From positions 1 through 64,000 of the forward strand of contig JAATFB010000066.1 in assembly GCA_015655415.1 (NCBI GenBank): a stretch of DNA of 64,000 nucleotides, in the 5' to 3' direction. The translations under genes and the position numbers were made by a program. Positions within the stretch are counted from its first letter, which is position 1. Every line of letters begins with the position of its first letter. This stretch comes from Actinomycetales bacterium (GTDB lineage: Bacteria; Actinomycetota; Actinomycetes; Actinomycetales; Microbacteriaceae). Below, piece after piece: positions 44,231 to 51,164 of this stretch. Under the pieces are notes generated by a model. The model was not told the DNA's origin. It saw nothing but the letters and a program-made list of their open reading frames with translations, and searched no databases.

Positions 44231-44710
44231 ATGGCCACATTCCGTCTCGTCGTCGGCTCCGACGACGCCGGCTTCGACTACAAGGAGATCATCAAGCGCG
44301 ACCTGGAGGCCGACGAGCGCGTCACGAGCGTCGTCGACGTGGGTGTCGGCTCCGACGGCCACACCGCCTACCCGCACGTGGCGGTCGAAGCGGCACGCCT
44401 GATCGCCCGCGGCGATGCCGATCGGGCGATCCTCATCTGCGGCACCGGCCTCGGGGTGGCGATCTCGGCGAACAAGGTCCCAGGGATCCGCGCCGTCACG
44501 GCGCACGACTCGTTCTCCGTCGAGCGCTCCATCCTGTCGAACGATGCGCAGGTTCTGTGCATGGGACAACGGGTGATCGGCGTCGAGCTCGCCCGTCGCC
44601 TCGCCAGGGAGTGGCTCGGCTACGTCTTCGACCCCGCCAGCGCCTCCGCCGAGAAGGTCGCCGCCATCTGTCAGTACGACGGCTCCGCCCCGGTGGGGGT
44701 CGACGCCTGA
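44231..44710 (+). CDS. derI: RpiB/LacAB-family isomerase, likely D-erythrulose-4-phosphate isomerase
   Basis: This 159-residue protein is an RpiB-type sugar-phosphate isomerase. [14 protein letters not shown] near the start and [20 protein letters not shown] (catalytic Cys in the phosphate/anion loop) are the family hallmarks. In the L-erythrulose route the last step is conversion of D-erythrulose-4-phosphate to D-erythrose-4-phosphate by an RpiB homologue. GGAAGGA precedes the ATG. Ribose-5-phosphate isomerase activity is the alternative, but the operon context argues for the tetrose. Confidence 0.8.
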   Translation: MATFRLVVGSDDAGFDYKEIIKRDLEADERVTSVVDVGVGSDGHTAYPHVAVEAARLIARGDADRAILICGTGLGVAISANKVPGIRAVTAHDSFSVERSILSNDAQVLCMGQRVIGVELARRLAREWLGYVFDPASASAEKVAAICQYDGSAPVGVDA

Positions 44711-45504
44711 TGCTCACCTCCGCGTCCGCCCCCGCACTCACCATCGGGGTGTCGCTGAAGATGTACTTCGGCCACGCCCAGACGGTGACGTGGGCGCGTG
44801 CCGTGGCCGACATCGCACGGAGCCACCCCGCGCTCGCCAGGGGCGCGGTCGACCTCTTCGTCATGCCGACGTTCCCCTCGCTCGTGCCGGTCGGCGCCGT
44901 GCTGGAGGGCACGCGGGTGCACCTCGGCGCACAAGACCTCTCCTGGGCGGACGAGGGCGCCTTCACCGGCGAGGTGTCCGGGCGCGAGCTGCGAGAGATC
45001 GGCTGCGACCTGGTCGAGGTCGGCCATGCCGAGCGGCGGAGCCTTCTGGGTGAGGACGATCGCATGGTCGCGGACAAGGTCGCTGCCGCCTTCCGCAGCG
45101 ATCTGACCCCGCTGATCTGCGCCGGTGAGGCCATCCGCTCCTCCCGGAGCGAGGCGCTCGCCGACGTGACCGGCCAGCTCGACCGCGCCGTGTCGAAGGC
45201 GATGAGCGAGGGAACCGCAGGGCCCGTGATCGTCGCCTACGAGCCGGTCTGGGCGATCGGCGCCCCGGCTCCCGCCCCCGACGAGCACATCGTGGAGCTC
45301 CTGGCGGGGATTTCCGCCCATCTCGCGAGCCGGCCGGAGCTCGCCGGGAGCCGGGCCATCTATGGCGGATCGGCCGGTCCAGGCCTCCTCACGCGTGGCG
45401 CAGGGGGCATCGGCGGTCTCTTCCTCGGCCGCTTCGCGCATGATCCCGCGGCCATCTCGACGATTCTCGACGAGGCGTTGCTCCTGAGCGAGGTCAGCGC
45501 ATGA
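44710..45504 (+). CDS. lerI: Triosephosphate isomerase-like protein, likely L-erythrulose-1-phosphate isomerase
   Basis: This 264-residue TIM-barrel isomerase keeps the TIM catalytic set: the lysine in VSLKMYFG, the histidine in EVGHAERR and the glutamate in VAYEPVWAIG, with the phosphate loop YGGSAGPG. The classical N-x-K motif (NWK) is altered to SLK, as expected for a paralogue with another substrate rather than the central glycolytic enzyme. Predicted role: L-erythrulose-1-phosphate to D-erythrulose-4-phosphate. The ATG overlaps the derI stop by 1 bp. Confidence 0.78.
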   Translation: MLTSASAPALTIGVSLKMYFGHAQTVTWARAVADIARSHPALARGAVDLFVMPTFPSLVPVGAVLEGTRVHLGAQDLSWADEGAFTGEVSGRELREIGCDLVEVGHAERRSLLGEDDRMVADKVAAAFRSDLTPLICAGEAIRSSRSEALADVTGQLDRAVSKAMSEGTAGPVIVAYEPVWAIGAPAPAPDEHIVELLAGISAHLASRPELAGSRAIYGGSAGPGLLTRGAGGIGGLFLGRFAHDPAAISTILDEALLLSEVSA

Positions 45505-46319
45505 CGAGCACCCTCGGCCTCAGCACGTACGCCTACTTCTGGCGCATGTCCGATCGCGTGGCCTCCCCCATGTCGCTCGACGACGCGCTCCGCGACGCCG
45601 CAGCCCACGACATCACGCTGTTCCAGATCTGCGACCACCTGCCCCTCGACACGGCCTCCGACGAGCGGCTGGAGTCGATCCGCTCGCTCGCGGCGTCGCT
45701 GGGCGTGGGCCTGGAAGTCGGCACCCGCGGCACGCAGCCCGACCACCTCACGCGGTACCTCCACATCGCGCTCATGCTCGGCGCTACGCTCGTCCGCTCC
45801 ATGTGGAGCTCGGGTGACGACGTTCCGGACCCCTCCACCCAGCAGCAGCGGCTCCAGGCGGTCCTGCCTGGCTATGAGAGCGCAGGCGTCACACTCGCCT
45901 TGGAGACGTACGAAGTCGTTCCGTCCGCCACGCTCGTGAACGTCATCGAGTCGATCGGCTCCCCATCGCTCGGGATCTGCCTCGACCCGGCGAACACCGT
46001 CGCGAACCTCGAGCTGCCGGCCGACGTCGTCGCACGGTGCGCTCCGTGGACGAAGAACTGGCACGTCAAGGACTTCGACTTCACGCGCTCCCCCGGTTGG
46101 GTCGGCTTCCAGTACACCGGGGTGCCCTTTGGCACTGGCCGTCTTGACTACGAGGGCATCGTCGAGGCCATCCGCCCGGACGAACGCGACATCAACCGGA
46201 TCATCGAGTTCTGGCTGCCCTGGCAAGCCGGCGCCGATGATCCCGCACAGGCCACCAGCCGCACCGAAGCGGCATGGACATCCGCCACCATCCAACACAT
46301 CAGGAGCAAGCAGACATGA
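45501..46319 (+). CDS. oiaC: Sugar-isomerase-like TIM barrel, likely 3-oxo-isoapionate decarboxylase
   Basis: This 272-residue protein is of the xylose-isomerase-like TIM-barrel family (AP endonuclease family 2). It starts TLGLSTYAYFWRMSDR and has metal-ligand segments LALETYEVVPSA (Glu), GICLDPANTVAN (Asp), WHVKDFDFTRSPGW (His/Asp) and a C-terminal IIEFWLPWQ (Glu). Family, length and position next to an ApnO-type gene and before L-erythrulose enzymes fit OiaC, which removes CO2 from 3-oxo-isoapionate to give L-erythrulose. It overlaps both neighbours by 4 bp. A plain sugar epimerase is the alternative. Confidence 0.72.
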   Translation: MTSTLGLSTYAYFWRMSDRVASPMSLDDALRDAAAHDITLFQICDHLPLDTASDERLESIRSLAASLGVGLEVGTRGTQPDHLTRYLHIALMLGATLVRSMWSSGDDVPDPSTQQQRLQAVLPGYESAGVTLALETYEVVPSATLVNVIESIGSPSLGICLDPANTVANLELPADVVARCAPWTKNWHVKDFDFTRSPGWVGFQYTGVPFGTGRLDYEGIVEAIRPDERDINRIIEFWLPWQAGADDPAQATSRTEAAWTSATIQHIRSKQT

Positions 46320-47203
46320 CCGACACCATCACCACCAGCGCGCAGTCCGGCACCGCCGACCTCACCGTCGCCGTGATCGGCGCGGGCGGCAAGATGGGCA
46401 CCCGCGTCTCGAACAATCTCGCGCAGAGCGCGTACTCGACGCTCTACTCGGAGGCGTCCCCCGCTGGCCGCGAACGCATTCAGGCCATCGGCCGCACCGT
46501 GACCGACACCATCGACGCCGCGCGACAGGCCGACGTCGTCATCCTCGCCGTTCCCGATGTGGTCCTCGGCAAGGTCTCCGAGGAAGTCGTCCCGGTCATG
46601 AGGTCTGGCGCGATCATCCTGACCCTCGACCCTGCGGCCGCGTATGCCGGCCTCCTCGCCCAGCGGGACGACATCCACTACGCCGTCGCTCACCCGTGCC
46701 ACCCGTCGGTGTTCCTCGAGCGCACCACCAAGGCGGAGTGGGACGACACCTTCGGCGGCGTGGCCGCGCCGCAGGAGGTCGTCGCCGCGCTCGAGGATGG
46801 CGACCCGTCAGTCCGCGACCTCGCCGAGAAGGTCATCGCGACGATCTACGCGCCCGTCATCCAAGTGCACTGGGTGACGGTCAAGCAGCTCGCCGTTCTC
46901 GAACCAACTCTCGTCGAGACGATCGCCTGCATGATCGGTGACTTCCTCAACGAGGCGCTCGACGAGACCGTGAACGGCGTCGGCGTGCCCCGAGAGGCCG
47001 CGCGAGCGATCCTCTACGGCCATGTCTGGATCGCGCTCACGAACGGCTTGCGCGGGTCGAACCCGTTCTCGGATGCCTGCCATATCGCGATGAGCTACGG
47101 ACGCGAGAAGATCATCAAGCCGACGTGGAAGGAGATCTTCCGGGACGAGGAGCTCGACGGGGTCATTGCGAAGATGCTCAAGATCGACGCCGTCAAGCGC
47201 TGA
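46316..47203 (+). CDS. apnO: NAD-dependent oxidoisomerase/dehydrogenase, likely D-apionate oxidoisomerase
   Basis: This 295-residue protein has an N-terminal Rossmann fold (VAVIGAGGKMGTRVSNNLAQ near residue 16) and a helical C-terminal dimerisation region, as in the 6-phosphogluconate/ketol-acid dehydrogenase-like group. IHYAVAHPCHPSVFLERTTK is a distinctive loop that I associate with D-apionate oxidoisomerases, which oxidise and rearrange D-apionate to 3-oxo-isoapionate. ATG 46316 follows AGGAG and overlaps the oiaC stop. It is the last gene of the operon; a GC-rich hairpin follows 55 bp later. Confidence 0.72.
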   Translation: MTDTITTSAQSGTADLTVAVIGAGGKMGTRVSNNLAQSAYSTLYSEASPAGRERIQAIGRTVTDTIDAARQADVVILAVPDVVLGKVSEEVVPVMRSGAIILTLDPAAAYAGLLAQRDDIHYAVAHPCHPSVFLERTTKAEWDDTFGGVAAPQEVVAALEDGDPSVRDLAEKVIATIYAPVIQVHWVTVKQLAVLEPTLVETIACMIGDFLNEALDETVNGVGVPREAARAILYGHVWIALTNGLRGSNPFSDACHIAMSYGREKIIKPTWKEIFRDEELDGVIAKMLKIDAVKR

Positions 47204-47258
47204 TCGCGGCTCACCGTCGTCCCCGATGAAGGCGTTGGGACTGCGAAGCACGGTGCAC

Positions 47259-47288
47259 GGCAGGGGCCGCATGCCGTGGGCCCCTGCC
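47259..47288 (+). terminator. Hairpin after the apionate operon
   Basis: GGCAGGGGCC and GGCCCCTGCC form a perfect 10-bp stem around a 10-nt loop. No T-run follows, so it may be a U-less actinobacterial terminator or an mRNA 3'-end stabiliser. Confidence 0.5.
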
Positions 47289-47311
47289 TGGGCGCGATCC
47301 CGCTCGTATTC

Positions 47312-47327
47312 TCGACTTCTGAGTCCA
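47312..47327. promoter_or_regulatory. Third TetR operator-like site
   Basis: TCGACT-TCTG-AGTCCA matches the TGGACT-N4-AGTCCA pattern of the two sites by the tetR gene 1 kb away, with one arm mismatch. It lies 41 bp before a small ORF. Confidence 0.5.
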
Positions 47328-47367
47328 GACTCGGCCGACGTGACCGGACGGCGCCGAGAGGAGGCCC

Positions 47368-47505
47368 ATGACAGACGAGCCGGGCGCCTCGGGCTCATGG
47401 CGCATGCTCCAGGGGCCGGGAGCGGAAGTGGCCGGGAGCTCGCAAGCTCACGGCCCCGTGGTGCTGCCGGCGTGGGCTCCGGCCACCCGGTTCCCGACCC
47501 GGTAG
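47368..47505 (+). CDS. Small ORF (45 codons), unknown
   Basis: ATG 47368 follows GAGAGGAGG with good spacing and opens a 45-codon frame (MTDEPGASGSWRMLQGPGAE...) ending at TAG 47505. It has no transmembrane segment, signal or domain that I recognise and is Gly/Pro/Ala-rich. The strong ribosome binding site and an upstream sequence resembling the nearby TetR operators are the reasons to list it. It may be a short regulated peptide, a leader peptide or a chance frame. It converges on the SDR gene. Confidence 0.35.
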   Translation: MTDEPGASGSWRMLQGPGAEVAGSSQAHGPVVLPAWAPATRFPTR

Positions 47506-47528
47506 CGGCCGGGCCGCGGCGACCTGGG

Positions 47529-48280
47529 TCAGACCGCCGACGAGCCGCCGTCGATCGGGATGGTGGCGCCGTGGATGTGCGCAGCGGCGGGTGAGGCCAG
47601 GAAGGCGACGAGGGCGGCGACCTCCTCGGCCCTTCCCGGGCGGCGGTCCGGATACGGCTGGGCGAGGGCCGCCAGCTGCTCCTCGTATCCGAGGTTGTCC
47701 TCGGTGAGGGTCGGGCCGGGCGCGACCGCGTTGACCCTGATGCCCACCGAGGCCAGCTCGTCCGCCCACGACCGTGTCAGCGAGTGCAGCGCTGCCTTCG
47801 TGGCCCCATAGAGCGCGGCGCTCGCCATGCCCTGAGTGCCGGTGTTCGAGCCCATGTTCACCACGACGCCCCGGCCACGAGCCCTCATGTCGGCCACTAC
47901 GGCGGCGGTGAGGACGACCGGCGCCGCGATGTTCACGCTCAGCGCGCCCCGGAGCTGCTCGTCCGTGACCTCCAGCATCGACTGCCCGGGGACGAGCGCC
48001 GCCGCGTTGTTCACCAGGATGTCGATGCCCCGCCCGAGACGGCGAGCGCCTCGGCGGCCAGAGCGCGCACCGTCTCGGGGCCCGCGGCGAGGTCGCCGAT
48101 CACCGCGTCCGCGACGCCGCCCGACGCGCGAACGCGCCCGACGACCGCCTGTGCACGCGAGCGGTCCCTCCCGTGCACCAGCACACGTGCGCCCTGAGCG
48201 GCGAGCGTCAGCGCGACCGCCTTGCCGATGCCGCTGGTCGCGCCCGTGATGAGGGCGACCTGTCCGTCGAATGTCATCAT
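47529..48280 (-). pseudogene. Frameshifted short-chain dehydrogenase/reductase
   Basis: Two overlapping frames together make one SDR. The 5' part encodes MTFDGQVALITGATSGIGKA (NAD(P) motif) up to LAVSGG; the 3' part continues GIDILVNNAAALVPG, then NMGSNTG, the catalytic ALYGATKAALHSL (YxxxK) and the C terminus GATIPIDGGSSAV. The break is at the C-run 48028-48031 (GGGG in the gene): one extra G would join the frames. So a single-base deletion, or an assembly/sequencing error in a homopolymer, has broken it. If intact it would be a ~250-residue oxidoreductase controlled by the divergent TetR protein. ATG 48280 or 48277 are the possible starts. Confidence 0.85.
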
Positions 48281-48302
48281 CCGCTTCCCGTCTTCTTCCA
48301 GC

Positions 48303-48330
48303 CAATTGTGGACTTCAGAGTCCACAATTG
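48303..48330. promoter_or_regulatory. TetR operator 1, 12-bp perfect arms
   Basis: CAATTGTGGACT and its exact reverse complement flank TCAG. It sits 23 bp upstream of the SDR start and is probably the main operator for the SDR promoter. Confidence 0.8.
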
Positions 48331-48341
48331 CAGTTCGCTCA

Positions 48342-48357
48342 TGGACTGTCAAGTCCA
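48342..48357. promoter_or_regulatory. TetR operator 2
   Basis: TGGACT-GTCA-AGTCCA shares its arms with operator 1 and overlaps the -35 position of the tetR gene's own promoter, which predicts autorepression. Confidence 0.78.
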
Positions 48358-48365
48358 GAATCGGC

Positions 48366-48371
48366 TACAGT
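48366..48371 (+). promoter_or_regulatory. -10 box of the second tetR gene, predicted leaderless
   Basis: TACAGT lies 6 nt before ATG 48378, and 18 bp after TGGACT of operator 2, which may serve as -35. Confidence 0.6.
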
Positions 48372-48377
48372 GGTGGG

Positions 48378-49010
48378 ATGCCGACGACGAAGGGCACGGC
48401 CACGCGCAACCGCATCCTCGATGCCGCGGTGGACGCGCTGGTCCGCGGCGGGCGGGGGGCGGTGAACCTCGACCACGTCCTGGCCGCGACCCGCACCAGC
48501 AAGGGACAGCTTTTCCACTACTTCCCCGGCGGCAAGCAGGAGCTGATCCGGGTGGCGACGGCCCGGCAGCTTGAGCGCCTGGCCGAAGAGGCGACGGTCG
48601 TGCTCGACAGCTTCGACGCCTGGAACCGCTGGGTGGACGGCATCGTGCGGCTGCACCGGCTGCAAACCCGCAGCGACGCGTGCGAGATGGCCGCCGTCGC
48701 CGGTCGCGTCCTCGACCCCGATCCCGAGGAGCGGACCCTCGTGGGCGCGAGCCTTCGCAGCTGGCACCGCCACATGGCGGAGGGCATCCGGACCATGAGG
48801 GACACCGGGCAACTGCGCGCCGACGCAGACCCGGCAGAGCTGGCCGCCCTCTTCCTCGCCGCACTGGAAGGCGGCGCCGTCGTGGACAAGGCCACCGGCA
48901 GCCTCGACTACCTCGAGCCGGCTCTTCGCGCGGCGCTAGCCCATCTGCGCAGCTTCGCGGCGCCGGCCCTGCCGTCTCGCGAGACCGCCGGCCCGTCTGC
49001 TGCCTCCTGA
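48378..49010 (+). CDS. TetR-family regulator (LmrA/YxaF-like)
   Basis: This 210-residue protein begins with a helix-turn-helix (TKGTATRNRILDAAVDALVR, VLAATRTSKGQLFHYFPGGK) and has a C-terminal domain of the LmrA/YxaF type (FDAWNRWVDGIVRLHR, LVGASLRSWHRHMAEGI). Such repressors often control efflux or oxidoreductase genes. The divergent SDR and two flanking operators show its target. A third similar site lies before a small ORF past the SDR. The upstream frame extension in the track is antisense to the SDR and not used. Confidence 0.9.
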   Translation: MPTTKGTATRNRILDAAVDALVRGGRGAVNLDHVLAATRTSKGQLFHYFPGGKQELIRVATARQLERLAEEATVVLDSFDAWNRWVDGIVRLHRLQTRSDACEMAAVAGRVLDPDPEERTLVGASLRSWHRHMAEGIRTMRDTGQLRADADPAELAALFLAALEGGAVVDKATGSLDYLEPALRAALAHLRSFAAPALPSRETAGPSAAS

Positions 49011-49048
49011 GGTCGGTCGCCACCCCACGGCCCCGGCCGCCACCCGCC

Positions 49049-49054
49049 TAGGCT
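49049..49054 (+). promoter_or_regulatory. -10 box of the AcuI-like gene, predicted leaderless
   Basis: TAGGCT lies 6 nt before ATG 49061. Confidence 0.65.
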
Positions 49055-49060
49055 GGTGCC

Positions 49061-50071
49061 ATGTCGTTCCGCGCCCTCTACATCGACCAGCGCTCCGGAC
49101 GCGACGCCGACGCGACCCACACCGTCGAGCTCCGCACCGTGGACGACGACGCACTCGAGCCCGCAGAGGTCGAGGTCGAGGTCGAGGTCGAGTACTCGGC
49201 CCTGAACTACAAGGACGGCCTCGCACTCGCGGGCCGGCCGGGGGTCGTGCGACGCACGCCGATCATCCCCGGGATCGACCTCGTCGGCCGGGTGCGGGCG
49301 TCCGCCGACCCCCGGTTCGCACCGGGCGACCGGGTGGTGCTGAACGGCGACGGCCTCGGCGAGACACGTGACGGGGGGCTCGCCGAGCGCGGCGCCGTGC
49401 GGGCCGAGCCGCTCGTTGCGGTCCCCGACGCCTTCACGCTCCACCAGGCGGCGGCCATCGGGACGGCCGGATTCACCGCGATGCTCGCCGTCCTGGCGCT
49501 CGAGCGCGGCGGGGTGACCCCCTCGTCGGGCGACGTGCTGGTGACGGGGGCGGCCGGCGGGGTGGGGTCCGTCGCGATCGCGGTGCTCGCCAGGCTGGGA
49601 TACTCCGTGACCGCCTCCACCGGACGCGGCGACACCGAGGCGGACTATCTGCGTGCACTGGGCGCGGCCGCCATCCTGAATCGTGCCGACTTCGCCGAGC
49701 CCGGCCGCCCTCTGCAGAAGGCGCGATGGGCGGGCGCAGTCGACGTCGTGGGCGGCGTGACGCTCGCCAACGTGCTCGCCCAGACCTCGCAGCGCGGGGT
49801 CGTCGCCTGTTGCGGGCTCACCGGCGGCTCCGAGCTGCCCACGACGGTGATGCCTTTCATCCTGCGTGGCGTGACGCTCGCCGGTATCGACTCCGTCGCG
49901 GCGCCGCGGGCGTCGCGCGTCGAGGCGTGGGACCGGCTGGCACGCGACCTCGACCCGCGCCTGCTCGAGGCGATGACGTCGACCATCGGCCTGGCGGATG
50001 CACCGGCAGCGGCCGAGCGCATCCTCGCCGGTCAGATCCGCGGACGCACCGTGGTCGACGTGCACCGCTGA
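49061..50071 (+). CDS. Zinc-less MDR oxidoreductase, AcuI/YhdH type
   Basis: This 336-residue medium-chain reductase has SALNYKDGLALAGRPGVVRR near residue 45 and TPIIPGIDLVGRV, typical of AcuI/YhdH acrylyl-CoA reductases. The NADP fold is VTGAAGGVGSVAIAVLARLG near 165. No structural-zinc cysteines are present. It reduces an activated double bond, acrylyl-CoA being the known substrate of AcuI; the substrate here is unverified. A run of GAGGTC repeats near the start encodes EVEVEVEVEY. The -10 box to ATG distance predicts a leaderless mRNA. Confidence 0.85.
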   Translation: MSFRALYIDQRSGRDADATHTVELRTVDDDALEPAEVEVEVEVEYSALNYKDGLALAGRPGVVRRTPIIPGIDLVGRVRASADPRFAPGDRVVLNGDGLGETRDGGLAERGAVRAEPLVAVPDAFTLHQAAAIGTAGFTAMLAVLALERGGVTPSSGDVLVTGAAGGVGSVAIAVLARLGYSVTASTGRGDTEADYLRALGAAAILNRADFAEPGRPLQKARWAGAVDVVGGVTLANVLAQTSQRGVVACCGLTGGSELPTTVMPFILRGVTLAGIDSVAAPRASRVEAWDRLARDLDPRLLEAMTSTIGLADAPAAAERILAGQIRGRTVVDVHR

Positions 50072-50138
50072 TCCCGCCATCCCGCTGGGCCGCCCTCCCC
50101 CGGCTCGAGGGCCGTCGCCGGTCGCACCGGCCACCTCG

Positions 50139-50144
50139 TAGGCT
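50139..50144 (+). promoter_or_regulatory. -10 box of the DUF1304 gene, predicted leaderless
   Basis: TAGGCT lies 6 nt before ATG 50151, identical to the box before the preceding gene. Confidence 0.65.
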
Positions 50145-50150
50145 TGCCGC

Positions 50151-50546
50151 ATGATCGTGATAGCGACCCTCGTCGTCGCCCTGGCCGCGGTGCTGCACGT
50201 GCTGATCTTCGTGCTCGAGAGCGTGCTGTGGTCGCGACCCGGCGTGTGGAAGCGGTTCGCGGTGCCGGACCAGGCATCCGCCGACACCGTCAGACCGATG
50301 GCGTACAACCAGGGCTTCTACAACCTGTTCCTCGCGCTCGGGGCGATCGTGGGCATCGTCACGTACGGCATAGGCCAGCACGCCATCGGGCTGACCCTGG
50401 TGTTCTTCACGCTCACGTGCATGGTGCTCGCGGCCGTCGTGCTGGTGACCACCGGGGCACGGTACATCCGGGCGGCGCTGCTGCAGGGCGTCCTTCCGCT
50501 GGCCGGGCTCGTGCTGCTCGTCCTCGCCGACCCCGTAGGGGGCTGA
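50151..50546 (+). CDS. DUF1304 small membrane protein
   Basis: This 131-residue protein has four hydrophobic helices. VLHVLIFVLESVLWSRPGVW near the start and MAYNQGFYNLFLALGAIVG in the middle are the DUF1304 hallmarks. Function is unknown. It sits alone between the AcuI-like gene and a convergent small gene. Confidence 0.88.
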   Translation: MIVIATLVVALAAVLHVLIFVLESVLWSRPGVWKRFAVPDQASADTVRPMAYNQGFYNLFLALGAIVGIVTYGIGQHAIGLTLVFFTLTCMVLAAVVLVTTGARYIRAALLQGVLPLAGLVLLVLADPVGG

Positions 50547-50555
50547 GGACGAGCG

Positions 50556-51008
50556 CTACGAGATCACCTCGTCGACGGGGCCGTCGCCGTCCGGGCGGAT
50601 GTCGCGCAGCGCCTCGACCAGCTGCGACGCGTGCTGCGTCGAGACGATGATGCGGGAGAAGCCGTCGGCGACCTCGGCGCGCGCCGGGGCGTCATCGGCC
50701 TCCTGCTCCCCCCGGCCCTCGTCGTCCGGCCGCTCGATGTCGATGACGACGGCGGAGCGCTGCTTGCCCTTGAGAACGAGGAAGTCCTTGCCGCCGTGGA
50801 ACTTCCAGGTGCCGACGGCGAGCGTGAGCGGGATCATGTTGCCGGGCGAGCGCACCCCGCGGATCCAGATCCACGGATCCGAGGTGATCGCCACCGAGCG
50901 GATGCTGTCTCGCGGGACGACGATGTCGTCGCGTCGCAGGGCGAGCACCTTCTCCGCACGGCTGAGGCGGATCTCGACACGGTCGCGGTACACGTGGAAG
51001 TCGGCCAT
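50556..51008 (-). CDS. Conserved hypothetical protein, PH-like
   Basis: This 150-residue soluble protein begins MADFHVYRDRVEIRLSRAEK and has a beta-rich N-terminal ~90 residues with WIWIRGVRSPGNMIPLTLAV and GGKDFLVLKGKQRSAVVIDI, consistent with a small PH-like fold. An acidic linker and a helix (RIIVSTQHASQLVEALRD) follow. I cannot name a function. It has its own CAGACT box and is transcribed divergently from the ROK regulator. The longer upstream ORF lacks support. Confidence 0.7.
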   Translation of the reverse strand: MADFHVYRDRVEIRLSRAEKVLALRRDDIVVPRDSIRSVAITSDPWIWIRGVRSPGNMIPLTLAVGTWKFHGGKDFLVLKGKQRSAVVIDIERPDDEGRGEQEADDAPARAEVADGFSRIIVSTQHASQLVEALRDIRPDGDGPVDEVIS

Positions 51009-51014
51009 GCGACT

Positions 51015-51020
51015 AGTCTG
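51015..51020 (-). promoter_or_regulatory. -10 box of the PH-like gene, predicted leaderless
   Basis: On the minus strand CAGACT lies 6 nt before ATG 51008. Confidence 0.45.
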
Positions 51021-51152
51021 CCGGGTCGCGTCCACGGCATCCGGCACGTGGGCGCGCGAAGCCGAGACGTTACCGAACTGAAGCATCGAACGATCGCCTG
51101 CGCCGCTCGGTGACTCCGCGCCATCGCCCCGCGTCGCGCAGCGGGGATCGCG

Positions 51153-51158
51153 TAGGGT
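51153..51158 (+). promoter_or_regulatory. -10 box of the ROK operon, predicted leaderless
   Basis: TAGGGT lies 6 nt before GTG 51165. Confidence 0.6.
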
Positions 51159-51164
51159 GAATCC

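Noticed and set aside
44710-45504. Glycolytic triosephosphate isomerase (tpiA)
   Set aside because: Catalytic residues are there, but the NWK motif is changed to SLK and the gene is inside a sugar-acid operon, not next to gap/pgk.
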